Below are positions 26,576-36,672 of a stretch of 59,693 nt of DNA, in pieces. Every line of letters starts with the position of its first letter. The stretch's first letter is position 1. The notes below the pieces were generated by a model. The model searched no databases and was not told where the DNA came from. It was given only the letters and a program-made list of their open reading frames with translations. This DNA comes from Haematobacter massiliensis (GTDB lineage Bacteria > Pseudomonadota > Alphaproteobacteria > Rhodobacterales > Rhodobacteraceae). Made by a program: the position numbers and the translations under genes. The stretch is from contig NZ_JGYG01000018.1 of the NCBI RefSeq assembly GCF_000740795.1, forward strand, positions 1 through 59,693, in the 5' to 3' direction.

Positions 26576-28426
26576 ATGGACGATCAGAACAAGAACCTCA
26601 TCATCGCATCCGTCCTGAGCTTCATCGTGATCGTGGTGTGGTTCCTGCTGTTTCCACCCGCCGATCAGGTGCAGCCGACCACACCCGAAGCGGTGACGCA
26701 ACAGGTGGAGGGGATGCTGCCCCCGCCGACAGCAGAACCCGGCGCCGCACCCGGTACTTCCGCGCAAGCAACGCCGGAGGCTGCACCGCGGCTGGCGATC
26801 GAGACGCCTCGCCTCGCGGGCAGCGTCTCGCTGGTGGGGGGCCGGATCGACGATCTGGAACTGACCGGCTATCGCGAGACACTGGACGACGCGAGCCCCT
26901 TCGTGCGGCTCCTCTCCCCTGTCGGCGCGCCGGGGGCGTATTACGCACTCTATGGCTGGGCACCGGGCGGCACGCTCGACTATGTGCAGATGCCGGGGCC
27001 GAACACGCCCTGGACGCTGGCCTCCGGCGACAGGCTGGGCGTCGGCACGCCAGTGGAGCTTGTCTGGGACAACGGCCAGGGCCTCGTCTTCCATCAGAAG
27101 ATGGCCATCGACGAGAACTACATGTTCACCGTCACCCAGTCGGTCGAGAACAACACCGGGGCCGAAGTGCGGCTTGCTCCCTACGGCATCGTCGCACGCC
27201 ATGGGCTGCCTGCCGATCTGCAGAACTTCTTCATCCTGCATGAAGGCGTCGTGCAGATGGCGGACGGCAAGCTGACCGAGATCAAGTACAAGAAGATGGC
27301 CGACCTGCCCCGCTCCGACCGCGAGGGCGGCGCACGGGCCGAGGCGATCGACGTCGGCTCCAACGGCTGGATCGGCTTCACCGACAAATACTGGATGACG
27401 ACGCTTGTCCCCATGCCGGGACAGAGCTTCACCGCCGTCGCCAAGTATTCGGATCAGTCGAACGTCTATCAGACGGAAGCGCGCCTGCCGACATTGACCA
27501 TCGCGGCAGGCGAGACCGGCAGTTCCTCCACCATGCTCTTCGCCGGCGCGAAGGAATGGGAAACCATCCGGCACTACCAGAACGATGTGGGCGTTGACCG
27601 CTTCGTCGACGTGATCGACTGGGGCTGGTTCTTCTTCCTGACCAAGCCGATCTTCTGGCTGCTGCACTGGCTGCACGGCTTCATCGGCAACATGGGCTGG
27701 TCGATCATCGCGCTGACCTTCGTTCTGAAGGCGCTGGTGCTGCCGCTTGCCTACAAATCATACGTCTCCATGGCCCGGATGAAGGAGCTTCAGCCGGAGA
27801 TGGAGAAGCTGAAGGAGCAGGTCGGCGACGACCGGATGAAGCTCCAGCAGGGGATGATGGCGCTCTACAAGGAGAAGAAGGTGAACCCGGCGGCGGGCTG
27901 TCTGCCTGTGCTGGTGCAAATCCCGATCTTCTTCTCGCTCTACAAGGTGATCTTCGTCACCATCGAATTGCGCCACGCGCCGTGGATCGGCTGGATCCGC
28001 GATCTCTCGGCCCCGGACCCGTCGTCGCTCTACAACCTGTTCGGCCTGCTACCCTGGGCGGCACCGGTGCACGGCACGCTGATGGCGACGATCTTCCTCG
28101 GCATCCTGCCGATCTGCCTCGGCATTTCGATGTGGTTCCAGCAGAAGCTGAACCCGGCCCCGCCGGATCCGACGCAGGCGATGATCTTCGCCTGGATGCC
28201 CTGGGTGTTCATGTTCATGCTGGGATCCTTCGCGAGCGGTCTTGTGCTCTACTGGATCACCAACAACGTCATCACCTTCATCCAGCAATATGCGATCATG
28301 CGCAGTCACGGGGCGAGGGTGGACCTGTTCGGGAACATAAAGGCGAGCTTCAGGCGAAAGAAACCCGCCACGCCCGTCGCGAACAAGTCGGCGAAACCGG
28401 CGGACAAGAAGCCCGCCAAGAAGTAG
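26576..28426 (+). CDS. yidC: Membrane protein insertase YidC
   Basis: 616 residues. N-terminal signal anchor (about 7-25), a large periplasmic beta-sandwich domain, then the conserved insertase core with five membrane segments (WGWFFFLTKPIFWLLHWLHG, LPLAYKSYVSMARMKELQPE, NPAAGCLPVLVQIPIFFSLY). It ends in a Lys-rich tail that may contact the ribosome. The ATG follows a GTG directly; the ATG is preferred with GGTGGAAG upstream. The rnpA/rpmH genes often near yidC are absent here. Confidence 0.97.
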   Translation: MDDQNKNLIIASVLSFIVIVVWFLLFPPADQVQPTTPEAVTQQVEGMLPPPTAEPGAAPGTSAQATPEAAPRLAIETPRLAGSVSLVGGRIDDLELTGYRETLDDASPFVRLLSPVGAPGAYYALYGWAPGGTLDYVQMPGPNTPWTLASGDRLGVGTPVELVWDNGQGLVFHQKMAIDENYMFTVTQSVENNTGAEVRLAPYGIVARHGLPADLQNFFILHEGVVQMADGKLTEIKYKKMADLPRSDREGGARAEAIDVGSNGWIGFTDKYWMTTLVPMPGQSFTAVAKYSDQSNVYQTEARLPTLTIAAGETGSSSTMLFAGAKEWETIRHYQNDVGVDRFVDVIDWGWFFFLTKPIFWLLHWLHGFIGNMGWSIIALTFVLKALVLPLAYKSYVSMARMKELQPEMEKLKEQVGDDRMKLQQGMMALYKEKKVNPAAGCLPVLVQIPIFFSLYKVIFVTIELRHAPWIGWIRDLSAPDPSSLYNLFGLLPWAAPVHGTLMATIFLGILPICLGISMWFQQKLNPAPPDPTQAMIFAWMPWVFMFMLGSFASGLVLYWITNNVITFIQQYAIMRSHGARVDLFGNIKASFRRKKPATPVANKSAKPADKKPAKK

Positions 28427-28435
28427 GAACGGTAT

Positions 28436-29182
28436 ATGGCGACCATCGCCCACCTCTACCGCCATCCCATCAAGGCTCACGGACGCGAAGAACTCGCGTC
28501 CGTTCTGCTTTCGGAGGCGGAGTGCCTTCCCTTCGACCGGCACTGGGCCGTGACCCACGGGATGTCCAAGTTCGATAGCGGCGCGCCGGCATGGATGCCT
28601 TGTGTGAACTTCGAGCGTGGCGCACGCACGCCGGCGCTGATGGCGATCACCGCGCGGTTCGATGAGGCAACCGGGCGGCTCGCCCTCGATCATCCCGACC
28701 TTGGCCCTATCGATTTCGACCCGGTGACGGAGGCGGAGCGGTTTCTCGACTGGGTGCGCCCGATCAGCCCGGAGCCCCCGATGCAGCCGGTCGCGCTGGT
28801 GTCTGCCGGACGGGGAATGACGGACAGCCAGCTTCCGACCGTGTCGCTGAAGAACCTTGCCTCCAATGCCGCCCTGTCGGCCCATATGGGCACGGATCTT
28901 TCCATTCACCGCTGGCGCGGTAACGTCTGGCTGGACGATCTGCCCGCCTGGGAGGAGGTGTCCTGGATCGGACGCGACCTCCGCATCGGGGCCGCACGGC
29001 TCCGCGTCGTGGACCGCATCGGGCGGTGCAAGGCGACCACTGCCAATCCCGCCACCGGCAAGGTCGATGCCGATACGCTGAAAGGTCTCCGTGAACTGGT
29101 GGGCGTGCAGGACTTCGGCGTCTACGCCGTGGTTCTGGAAGGCGGCACCGTCGGCCCGGGTGACCGCGTGGAACTGGCCTGA
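28436..29182 (+). CDS. MOSC domain protein
   Basis: 248 residues with an N-terminal MOSC_N-like region (IAHLYRHPIKAHGREELASV) and a C-terminal MOSC domain whose conserved Cys lies in RIGRCKATTANPATG. MOSC proteins handle molybdenum cofactor sulfur chemistry or reduce N-hydroxylated compounds. The gene follows yidC by 9 bp and precedes engB, so its role is not explained by the neighbours. Confidence 0.88.
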   Translation: MATIAHLYRHPIKAHGREELASVLLSEAECLPFDRHWAVTHGMSKFDSGAPAWMPCVNFERGARTPALMAITARFDEATGRLALDHPDLGPIDFDPVTEAERFLDWVRPISPEPPMQPVALVSAGRGMTDSQLPTVSLKNLASNAALSAHMGTDLSIHRWRGNVWLDDLPAWEEVSWIGRDLRIGAARLRVVDRIGRCKATTANPATGKVDADTLKGLRELVGVQDFGVYAVVLEGGTVGPGDRVELA

Positions 29183-29206
29183 CCGCATTCTGATCGAGAG
29201 TTTCCC

Positions 29207-29860
29207 ATGACCGACCTGACCTTTACCCTTGCCCCGGAGCCGGAAGACGCCGCGCGCGAACGCGGGCGCCTGCTTTTCGCCGGACCGGTAGACTTCCTGA
29301 AAGGCGTCGTCGCGATGGACGGGTTGCCCCCCGCCGACCGGCTGGAAGTGTGCTTTGCGGGACGGTCCAACGTAGGGAAGTCTTCCCTTATCAACGCGCT
29401 GACCGGCCGCAAGGCGCTGGCGCGGGCCTCCAACACGCCGGGACGGACACAAGAGATCAACTACTTCACGGCGGGAGAGGATCACTACCTCGTCGACCTG
29501 CCCGGCTACGGCTTCGCCGAGGCGCCCGTCGCCACGGTGAGGAAGTGGCAGGCGCTGCTGAAGGCCTATCTCTCGGGCCGCGCCACCCTGCGCCGCGCGT
29601 TCGTGCTGATCGACGCGCGCCACGGCATCAAGGCTGTGGACGAGGAGATCCTGACGCTGCTCGACCGCTCCGCCGTGACCTTTCAGGTGGTGCTGACAAA
29701 GGTGGACAAGATCCTTGCCGCCGAGCGGGAAAAGGTGCTGACGCAGGTGCGCAAGGCGCTGGCCAAGCACCCTGCCGCCTACCCGGAGATCATCGTCACA
29801 TCCTCTGAAAAGGGTGAGGGGATAGAGACGCTGCGCGCCATCATCGCGACGCTGGAGTAG
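29207..29860 (+). CDS. engB: Ribosome biogenesis GTPase EngB (YsxC/YihA)
   Basis: 217 residues. G1 [10 protein letters not shown] (51-60), G3 [12 protein letters not shown]4 LTKVDK: a single EngB-type GTPase domain needed for 50S subunit assembly. Its order with yidC fits the common yidC-engB-argB arrangement of alphaproteobacteria. Confidence 0.96.
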   Translation: MTDLTFTLAPEPEDAARERGRLLFAGPVDFLKGVVAMDGLPPADRLEVCFAGRSNVGKSSLINALTGRKALARASNTPGRTQEINYFTAGEDHYLVDLPGYGFAEAPVATVRKWQALLKAYLSGRATLRRAFVLIDARHGIKAVDEEILTLLDRSAVTFQVVLTKVDKILAAEREKVLTQVRKALAKHPAAYPEIIVTSSEKGEGIETLRAIIATLE

Positions 29861-29928
29861 CGAGACGCGAGTCTTGGCACGCTGCCACGAAACCACTAGG
29901 CAGGGCTGAAAGCCTACGGGAGACAGGA

Positions 29929-30822
29929 ATGGTGAGGAAACAGGTGGTCCGCGATCCCATTGCAACCGCGCAGACGCTCTCGGAAGCGCTGCCCTACCTC
30001 CAGCGCTACAATGACGCCATCGTGGTGGTGAAGTTCGGTGGCAACGCCATGGGCGACGATGAGGCGATGGCGGAATTCGCCCGCGACATCGTGCTGATGC
30101 GCCAGGTGGGCGTGAATCCCGTCGTGGTGCATGGCGGCGGTCCGCAAATCAACGACCTGCTGAAGCGCCTGGGCATCGAATCGCGTTTCGTGCGGGGCAA
30201 GCGGGTCACGGACAAGGCCACCGTGGAGGTCGTGGAGATGGTTCTCTCCGGCCTTGTGAACAAGCGGATCGTTCAGGCCATCAATGACGAGGGCGGCCGC
30301 GCGGTGGGTCTGTCCGGCAAGGATGACGATCTGATGGTCTGCGTGGCCGATGATCCGGAACTGGGGTTCGTCGGACGGCCGGTGGAGATGAACGTGCAGG
30401 TGCTGCAGGATCTGTTCGCTGCCGGGATCATCCCGGTCGTGGCTCCCGTGGCGACGGGCACCGACGACAACGAGACCTTCAACGTCAACGGTGACACGGC
30501 AGCCGGTGCAATCGCGGCGGCGCTGAAAGCCGATCGTCTGCTGCTGCTGACCGATGTATCGGGCGTCAAGGATGCAAACGGCAACGTGCTGACGCAGCTT
30601 TCACCCGAAGACGTGAAGCGCATGACGGATGACGGCGTGATCTCGGGGGGCATGATTCCCAAGACCCAGACCGCGCTGGAGGCCATCGAAGGCGGTGTCC
30701 GCGCGGCGGTCATCCTGGATGGACGCCAACCCAATGCCTGCCTTCTGGAACTGTTCACCGAACACGGGGCGGGCACGCTGATTCGTTCGACCGAGCCGCG
30801 CTTCAAGCCGCGTCGCCGGTGA
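29929..30822 (+). CDS. argB: Acetylglutamate kinase
   Basis: 297 residues. The kinase fold with [32 protein letters not shown] and [18 protein letters not shown] phosphorylates N-acetylglutamate in arginine synthesis. The N-terminal helix of about 25 residues ([20 protein letters not shown]) suggests the arginine-inhibitable hexameric form. A weak hairpin in the 68-bp gap after engB may separate the transcripts. Confidence 0.97.
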   Translation: MVRKQVVRDPIATAQTLSEALPYLQRYNDAIVVVKFGGNAMGDDEAMAEFARDIVLMRQVGVNPVVVHGGGPQINDLLKRLGIESRFVRGKRVTDKATVEVVEMVLSGLVNKRIVQAINDEGGRAVGLSGKDDDLMVCVADDPELGFVGRPVEMNVQVLQDLFAAGIIPVVAPVATGTDDNETFNVNGDTAAGAIAAALKADRLLLLTDVSGVKDANGNVLTQLSPEDVKRMTDDGVISGGMIPKTQTALEAIEGGVRAAVILDGRQPNACLLELFTEHGAGTLIRSTEPRFKPRRR

Positions 30823-31505
30823 CGAGCCAGGCCGAGGTAGCGGAGATCGCGGCCCGGCATCGGCTCGCGATCTTCGGCGGCTTTCGACCACTGCCGGAGG
30901 ATGGGCTGCCTGACGGAATCGGCACATTGCTCCTGCTCGGCCCCGCGGAACCCGGTTTCTGGCCGCATGTAACCGCGGAGCCGGAATTCAACGACAGTCG
31001 CCCCGATCCGCTGGACCGCTGGTCGCGGCGTGTCATCGGGCGGATGGCCTGCGATCTCCGGGCGAAGGCGTATTTCCCCTTTGGCGGGCCGCCATGGAAG
31101 CCATTCACCCGATGGGCGCTACGCTCCGGGCGGGCCTTCGTCTCTCCCGTTACGCTGCTTGTGCATGACACTGCGGGGCTGATGGTATCCTATCGTGGCG
31201 CGCTGGCACTTCGGGAGGCTGTTGACCTCTCTCCGCCCTCCCCCCGGCCGTGTGATGCCTGTGGCAGGCCCTGCCTCACCGCCTGTCCTGCGCGCGCGTT
31301 GACGGGAGAGGGCTATGACCTGGATCGCTGCCACGCCTATCTCGATACGACGGAAGGGACGGACAACCTCTCCCGCGGTTGCGCCGTTCGGCGCGCCTGC
31401 CCGCTATCTCAAGGTTATGGCAGACTTGAGGAGCAATCCGCCTATCATATGACGCAGTTCCATCCTTCCGCTTTTCTGCGAGCAGGATATGATCCGCAAT
31501 CATGA
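30819..31505 (+). CDS. Ferredoxin-like protein, unknown function
   Basis: 228 residues from a GTG that overlaps the argB stop by 4 bp. The C-terminal half has a cysteine cluster [13 protein letters not shown] and later [10 protein letters not shown], enough to bind a 4Fe-4S cluster. The N-terminal part (to about 140) resembles the alpha/beta region of epoxyqueuosine reductase-like proteins, but no catalytic site was recognised. It overlaps sixA by 4 bp, so argB, this gene and sixA are translationally coupled. Confidence 0.7.
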   Translation: MTSQAEVAEIAARHRLAIFGGFRPLPEDGLPDGIGTLLLLGPAEPGFWPHVTAEPEFNDSRPDPLDRWSRRVIGRMACDLRAKAYFPFGGPPWKPFTRWALRSGRAFVSPVTLLVHDTAGLMVSYRGALALREAVDLSPPSPRPCDACGRPCLTACPARALTGEGYDLDRCHAYLDTTEGTDNLSRGCAVRRACPLSQGYGRLEEQSAYHMTQFHPSAFLRAGYDPQS

Positions 31506-32008
31506 CGCTCCGCCTGATCCTCACCCGCCATGCCAAATCCAGTTGGGGAGACCCGACTGCCGCTGATTTTGACCGCAAGCTGAACAACCGCGGTCAGCAG
31601 GCGGCGACGGATATCGGAGCGTGGCTAGCCGAGCGCGGGTACCTTCCGCAGCAGGTTCTTTGCTCCACGGCGATGCGCACGCGGCAGACCTGGGAGCGGA
31701 TGGCCCAGCATCTCCCAGAACCCAAGGCGCTGCATTTCGTACCGGAACTCTACCATGCAGAGCCTGCGGTGATTCTCGCCCTGCTCCGTCAGGCGGAGGA
31801 GCCCGTCGTTGCGCTGATCGGTCATAACCCTGGAATCGGCGAATTTGCCCAGCGGATCGTTTCGGATCCGCCGGTTCATCGCGACTTCGGGCGTTACCCC
31901 ACCGGCGCTACCCTGATCGTGGATTTCGAGGAGGACCGCTGGAAGGACATAGCGCCCCGCAGCGGTCGCACCGTGGATTTCGTCACGCCCCGCGATCTGG
32001 AGCGATAA
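31502..32008 (+). CDS. Histidine phosphatase, SixA type
   Basis: 168 residues with the catalytic TRHAKSSWGD (Arg9-His10) at the N-terminus and the second His in ALIGHNPGIGEFA. SixA-type phosphatases dephosphorylate histidine phosphotransfer domains or sugar phosphates. Its stop lies only 6 bp from the convergent bztD stop, so there is no room for a terminator between them. Confidence 0.85.
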   Translation: MTLRLILTRHAKSSWGDPTAADFDRKLNNRGQQAATDIGAWLAERGYLPQQVLCSTAMRTRQTWERMAQHLPEPKALHFVPELYHAEPAVILALLRQAEEPVVALIGHNPGIGEFAQRIVSDPPVHRDFGRYPTGATLIVDFEEDRWKDIAPRSGRTVDFVTPRDLER

Positions 32009-32014
32009 CGAGGC

Positions 32015-32782
32015 TCAGTGCCCGAGGATCTGGCTGAGGAACAGCTTGGTACGCTCGGACTGGGGGTTGTTGAAGAACTCCGTCGGATTGTTCTGCTCCA
32101 CGATCTGCCCCTGATCCATGAAGATCACCCGATCAGCCACCGCCTGCGCGAAGCCCATCTCATGGGTGACGCAAAGCATGGTCATCCCCTCGTTCGCCAG
32201 TTCGATCATGGTGTCCAGCACCTCCTTGATCATCTCCGGGTCGAGCGCGGAGGTCGGCTCGTCGAACAGCATGATCCGCGGCCGCATGCAGAGTGAGCGG
32301 GCGATGGCAACCCGCTGCTGCTGACCGCCCGAAAGCTGGCCGGGATATTTGTTCGCCTGCTCGGGGATCTTCACCTTGCGCAGGAAATGCATCGCCGTCT
32401 CCTCCGCTTCCTTCTTCGGCACCTTGCGCACCCAGATGGGCGCGAGAGTGCAGTTTTCCAGAATGGTGAGATGCAGGAACAGGTTGAAGTGCTGGAACAC
32501 CATCCCGACCTCGGAACGGACCTTGTCGATGTTCTTCAGGTCGTTGGTGAGTTCCGTGCCATCGACGATGATCTTGCCGGACTGATGCTCCTCCAGCCGG
32601 TTGATGCAGCGGATCAGCGTCGATTTGCCGGAGCCCGAAGGGCCGGCAATCACGATCTTCTCGCCCTTCGCAACGGTCAGGTCGATGTCGCGCAGGACGT
32701 GGAACTGTCCGTACCACTTGTTCATCTTGATGATCTGGACGGCGATGTCGGACGCGGGCTGCCGCGCGGGTGTGGCGCACAT
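32015..32782 (-). CDS. bztD: Amino-acid ABC transporter ATP-binding protein
   Basis: 255 residues. Walker [10 protein letters not shown], signature [14 protein letters not shown], Walker [15 protein letters not shown]: the ATPase of a polar amino-acid importer. The start has AGGAGAG just upstream. Last gene of bztABCD, homologous to the glutamate/glutamine/aspartate/asparagine transporter of Rhodobacter capsulatus and AapP of rhizobia. Confidence 0.92.
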   Translation of the reverse strand: MCATPARQPASDIAVQIIKMNKWYGQFHVLRDIDLTVAKGEKIVIAGPSGSGKSTLIRCINRLEEHQSGKIIVDGTELTNDLKNIDKVRSEVGMVFQHFNLFLHLTILENCTLAPIWVRKVPKKEAEETAMHFLRKVKIPEQANKYPGQLSGGQQQRVAIARSLCMRPRIMLFDEPTSALDPEMIKEVLDTMIELANEGMTMLCVTHEMGFAQAVADRVIFMDQGQIVEQNNPTEFFNNPQSERTKLFLSQILGH

Positions 32783-32791
32783 GGGTCTCTC

Positions 32792-34090
32792 CTAGCGGTG
32801 GTCCGTCTTCAGCCGTCGCTCCAGATAGAGGGAGTAGCGCGACATGCCGAAGCAGAAGATGAAGAAGCAAAGGCCGATGAAGATGAACAGCTCCCAATAG
32901 ATGCCGTTCCAGCTCTGGTTGGCCCGAATGGAATTGGACAGCCCGATCGGGTCGAGCAGGCCGATGAAGACGACCAGCGTCGTATCCTTGAACAATCCGA
33001 TGAAGGTGTTGACGATCCCGGGGATGGAGATCTTCAGGGCCTGCGGCATGATGATGAGCCGCTGAGCCTGCCAATAGTCCAGCCCGAGGGAATCGGCAGC
33101 CTCATACTGCCCGCGGGGCAATGCCGCGAGCCCACCCCGGATCACCTCCGCCATATAGGCCGCCGCGAAGAGCGTCACCATGATGACGACGCGCAGGATG
33201 ATGTCGAAATTTGTCCCCGGCGGCAGGAAGTAGTTCAGCAGAAGCGATGCCGTGAAAAGCAGGGTGATGAGCGGCACGCCACGAATGAATTCGATGAAGC
33301 CGACGCAAATCGTCTTGACGATGAACAGGTCGGATTGCCGCCCGAGCGCGAGCAGGATGCCCAGCGGGAGCGAAAGAGCGATCCCCGTCACGCCGATGAT
33401 GATGGAGAGCATGAAGCCGCCGAAATTGTTCGAAGGCACATAGGTCAGCGTAAGCGGCAGAATGGAGGAAAGCCCCGCCACCACCCACTGCTGCACGAAG
33501 CCCCACCACAGCAGCGGCACCACCACCGCCGCCACCAGCCCGACCAGCTTGCTGACCCGTTCGCCCAGCTTGAAGGCAGGTATGATGAGGGCCAGCCCGG
33601 CCATCACGGCAAGCGGATACCACAGCGTGCCGCCCCACAGCAGCCAATAGGCGATGGCTGGATAGAGCGGCGTGAAGTACAGCAGCGCCCTGGGCGCCCA
33701 GTTGAACAGAATCGGCGCGATGGCGACGAGCAGCAGCACCATTGCCAGTGTCGGGCGCCAGTAAAACTGTCGCGGGTAAAAACCGAACAGAAGCTGGTTC
33801 CAGCGTTCGGTGATAACCGCGAAGCAGGCGCCGTTGACATCGGGACCATAACGTTCGGCGAGGATCTGCCGGCATTCCGTCAGCGAGCCCGCATGCCAGA
33901 CGGAGCGCGCCAGCCAGGGGCCGACCGCAGCGATGATCAGGTAGCAAAGATAAAGCGCAATCACCGTCAGGATGATGTTCACGGGGCCGGAGAACAGATT
34001 TTCCCGCAGCCATTTCACCGCGCCCTGCTCCCGCGCGGGGGGGTCTTCCGGCTCCAGCATATGCCTGCGGACGAAGGAAATATCGCTCAT
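32792..34090 (-). CDS. bztC: Amino-acid ABC transporter permease
   Basis: 432 residues, about eight membrane segments with a large N-terminal extension compared with HisM-type permeases. The EAA loop is AADSLGLDYWQAQRLIIMPQA (its first part) with GAVNTFI-like IVNTFIGLFKDTTL following. It pairs with BztB. Its start is separated from the bztB stop by one base. Confidence 0.92.
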   Translation of the reverse strand: MSDISFVRRHMLEPEDPPAREQGAVKWLRENLFSGPVNIILTVIALYLCYLIIAAVGPWLARSVWHAGSLTECRQILAERYGPDVNGACFAVITERWNQLLFGFYPRQFYWRPTLAMVLLLVAIAPILFNWAPRALLYFTPLYPAIAYWLLWGGTLWYPLAVMAGLALIIPAFKLGERVSKLVGLVAAVVVPLLWWGFVQQWVVAGLSSILPLTLTYVPSNNFGGFMLSIIIGVTGIALSLPLGILLALGRQSDLFIVKTICVGFIEFIRGVPLITLLFTASLLLNYFLPPGTNFDIILRVVIMVTLFAAAYMAEVIRGGLAALPRGQYEAADSLGLDYWQAQRLIIMPQALKISIPGIVNTFIGLFKDTTLVVFIGLLDPIGLSNSIRANQSWNGIYWELFIFIGLCFFIFCFGMSRYSLYLERRLKTDHR

Positions 34091-34091
34091 C

Positions 34092-35348
34092 CTAGCGCTC
34101 CTTCAGCTTGACGGTGCTGTTGTAGAGGTTCATCGCACCCGAGATGATCAGAGAGATCACGAGGTAGATGAGCATCATGAGCATCATGGCCTCCAACTCC
34201 CGCCCGGTCTGATTGAGAGTGATCCCGCCGAGCGTCGACCGTAGGTCCATGTAGCCAACCGCAAGAGCCAGAGAGGTGTTCTTGGTCAGGTTGAGATACT
34301 GCGAGATCAGCGGTGGAATAATGACCCGCATTGCCTGGGGAAGGATCACGAGCCGCATCGTCCGCGACGGACGAAGGCCAAGAGCGGCCGCCGCTTCCGA
34401 CTGGCCGCGCGGCACGGCAAGGATACCGCCGCGCACCGTTTCTGTGATGAAGGCGCCGGTATAGAGCGAAAGGGCGATCCACATGGCGATGAGCGAATCG
34501 CGCAGGTAGATGCCGCCCTGAAAGTTGAACCCCTGCAGCGACGGCCGATCAAGGTGAAAGCCGAGCGCGTAGAGCACGAAGACGAAGGGCACGACGAAAC
34601 CCAGCAGGCTTTTCCACCAGATGATGGGCCTGCGGCCCGTCGCGTTCTGCACCTTCTCCGCGTTGCGGGTAAGCGCGCGGTGGATCAACCAGCCGAGGAC
34701 GAGCGCCGCCAGCACGGCCAGGAAATTGAGGCTTATCGTGAACGGCCCGAGCGTAAGGGCGCCAAGGCTGCGGTCGAACACCGGCCCGGCGAGATAGACG
34801 CCCCGGTTGGTGATTGCCATGGTATCGAACAGCTTCATGGTCGCGGCCGGATTGTCGCCCCTGAAGGCATTCGGCGCGGGCATGCTTTCGCTGAAGATCG
34901 CGAAGACCACGAGGATCCAGATCAGAAGCGGCACATTGCGGAAAATCTCGACGTAAAACGCCGCCAGGCGGGAAATGAGCCAGTTGTTGGAAAGACGCAG
35001 TACACCGCCGATGACACCGATGATCGTTGCTGCCACACATCCCATGACGGCCAGCAGGAGCGTGTTCAGCAGCCCGACCAGCAGGGCGCGGCCGTGGGTA
35101 CTGTCGTTGGAATATTCGATCAGCCGCTGGTTGATGTCATACCCCGAGCGCACATTGAGAAAGCCGAAATTGAAATCCTTGCCAAGCGCCCGGAGATTGT
35201 CGACCGCGTTGTGCATGAGCCATGCCGCGCCGGCCATGAACGCCATGAGAAAGATGATCTGAATCGTCAGCGCGCGGTAACGCGTGTCGTAGAGCAGCAT
35301 GCTCAGACGAAACGTCTCGCGCGGAGGCTGTTCTGTGGTCGTTACCAT
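34092..35348 (-). CDS. bztB: Amino-acid ABC transporter permease
   Basis: 418 residues with about eight membrane segments and an EAA loop (AAAALGLRPSRTMRLVILPQ). The long periplasmic stretch between helices (about 60-120) is typical of AapQ/BztB. It sits 99 bp after bztA, behind a strong hairpin that probably sets the ratio of binding protein to permease. Confidence 0.92.
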   Translation of the reverse strand: MVTTTEQPPRETFRLSMLLYDTRYRALTIQIIFLMAFMAGAAWLMHNAVDNLRALGKDFNFGFLNVRSGYDINQRLIEYSNDSTHGRALLVGLLNTLLLAVMGCVAATIIGVIGGVLRLSNNWLISRLAAFYVEIFRNVPLLIWILVVFAIFSESMPAPNAFRGDNPAATMKLFDTMAITNRGVYLAGPVFDRSLGALTLGPFTISLNFLAVLAALVLGWLIHRALTRNAEKVQNATGRRPIIWWKSLLGFVVPFVFVLYALGFHLDRPSLQGFNFQGGIYLRDSLIAMWIALSLYTGAFITETVRGGILAVPRGQSEAAAALGLRPSRTMRLVILPQAMRVIIPPLISQYLNLTKNTSLALAVGYMDLRSTLGGITLNQTGRELEAMMLMMLIYLVISLIISGAMNLYNSTVKLKER

Positions 35349-35411
35349 ATATGGGCTGTCTCCCTGGATTTTGGCCCGATGCTCTTCGGCATCGTGGTCT
35401 CTAAATCGAAA

Positions 35412-35439
35412 GGGGCGCTTCCGGCTCCGGAAGCGCCCC
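35412..35439 (-). terminator. Intercistronic hairpin after bztA
   Basis: Arms GGGGCGCTTCCGG and CCGGAAGCGCCCC pair perfectly around two bases, and the minus-strand transcript continues with TTTCGATTT. It lies 8 bp after the bztA stop. A leaky terminator or mRNA-stabilising structure at this place is common in ABC operons and would make the binding protein more abundant than the permeases. Confidence 0.8.
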
Positions 35440-35447
35440 CACCGAGA

Positions 35448-36464
35448 TCAGCGGAAAGGCGGGGAATACTGCAGGCCGCCCTGCGTCCATTGCGCGTTCA
35501 GCCCGCGCGCAAGGCCGATCGGCGTGGATTCACCCAGGTACTTCTCGAAAATCTCGCCGTAGTTTCCTTCGGCCTTGATGGCCCGGTAGGCCCATTGGTT
35601 GTCCAGTCCGAACATGGCGCCAAGGTTGCCTTCGGTGCCCAGCAGCCGGTTGATTTCCGGATTATCTCCGGCCGCCTTCGACAGTTCGTCGATATTGGCG
35701 GAGGTCACACCGTATTCTTCGGCCGCGACAAGGGCGTTCTGCGTCCATCGCACGATGTCGGCCCATTGGTCGTCGCCCTGCCGGACCAGCGGGCCGAGCG
35801 GCTCTTTGGAGATGATCTCGGGCAGGATGATGTGGTTTTCCGGGTCGGGGAAGGTTCCCCGCATCGCCGCCAGGCCGGAGGCATCCGTCGTATAGACGTC
35901 GCAGTTGCCGGCGAGATAGGCCTGCTGGCCCTCTGCCTGCGTCTCGATCGGCTTGGCCTCATAGGTCAATTGGCTTGTCTTGAAGAAGTCGGCGAGGTTC
36001 AGTTCCGTCGTGGTCCCGGTCTGGATGCAGACGCGCGCGCCGCCCAGTTCCTTCGCCGAGGTCACACCCATGTCCTTGCGGATGAGAAAGCCCTGACCAT
36101 CGTAATAGTTGATACCGGTGAAGGTAAACTTCAGGTCGACATCGCGCGAGAAGGTCCAGGTCGTCACCCGCGCCAGCAAGTCGATCTCTCCGGAGGCCAG
36201 CGCGGTGAAGCGGGTCTGGCCGGTGGTCGGCACGAACTTCACCTTCATCGGATCGCCAAGCACCGCCGCAGCCACGGCACGGCAAATCGCCACGTCGAAC
36301 CCTTCCCAGACGCCATTCGCGTCCGGGGCGGCAAAGCCCGCGAGGCCGGTATTCGTCCCGCAGTTCAGTTCGCCGCGCGACTTCACGTCGTCAAGCGTCG
36401 CAGCGGAAGCGGCGCCAGCAAGCCCGATCCCTGCCAGCGCGCCGAGAAATACCTTCGTTTTCAT
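35448..36464 (-). CDS. bztA: Periplasmic amino-acid binding protein
   Basis: 338 residues. Signal peptide MKTKVFLGALAGIGLAGAASA with cleavage expected after about residue 21, then a class-3 solute-binding fold (GELNCGTNTGLAGFAAPD, WEGFDVAICRAVAAAVLGD). Likely binds glutamate, glutamine, aspartate and asparagine as BztA/AapJ do. AGGAAAGG precedes the ATG. Confidence 0.93.
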   Translation of the reverse strand: MKTKVFLGALAGIGLAGAASAATLDDVKSRGELNCGTNTGLAGFAAPDANGVWEGFDVAICRAVAAAVLGDPMKVKFVPTTGQTRFTALASGEIDLLARVTTWTFSRDVDLKFTFTGINYYDGQGFLIRKDMGVTSAKELGGARVCIQTGTTTELNLADFFKTSQLTYEAKPIETQAEGQQAYLAGNCDVYTTDASGLAAMRGTFPDPENHIILPEIISKEPLGPLVRQGDDQWADIVRWTQNALVAAEEYGVTSANIDELSKAAGDNPEINRLLGTEGNLGAMFGLDNQWAYRAIKAEGNYGEIFEKYLGESTPIGLARGLNAQWTQGGLQYSPPFR

Positions 36465-36562
36465 AGGTTACCTTTCCTGATGGTCAGCTCCTTGCGGAGC
36501 GCTGGCCCCGGAGTTCCTCCCGGTGTCCGACAGCGTTGCGAGAACCGCCGCCCAGCAGGCAA

Positions 36563-36592
36563 ATCTTGCGCGGGACGTCCTGAAAACGTCAA
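36563..36592 (-). promoter_or_regulatory. Possible sigma-70 promoter of bztABCD
   Basis: On the minus strand TTGACG (36592-36587) and CAAGAT (36568-36563) are 18 bp apart, about 100 bp upstream of bztA. The adjacent part at 36600-36670 is markedly AT-rich. Confidence 0.4.
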
Positions 36593-36672
36593 TAGGATCG
36601 TCGTTTACGGACGATGTGCCGCAAGAGGACATTAAACTCGCGGTTAAAATGCTTAAAAAATGTGCGAAAAGC

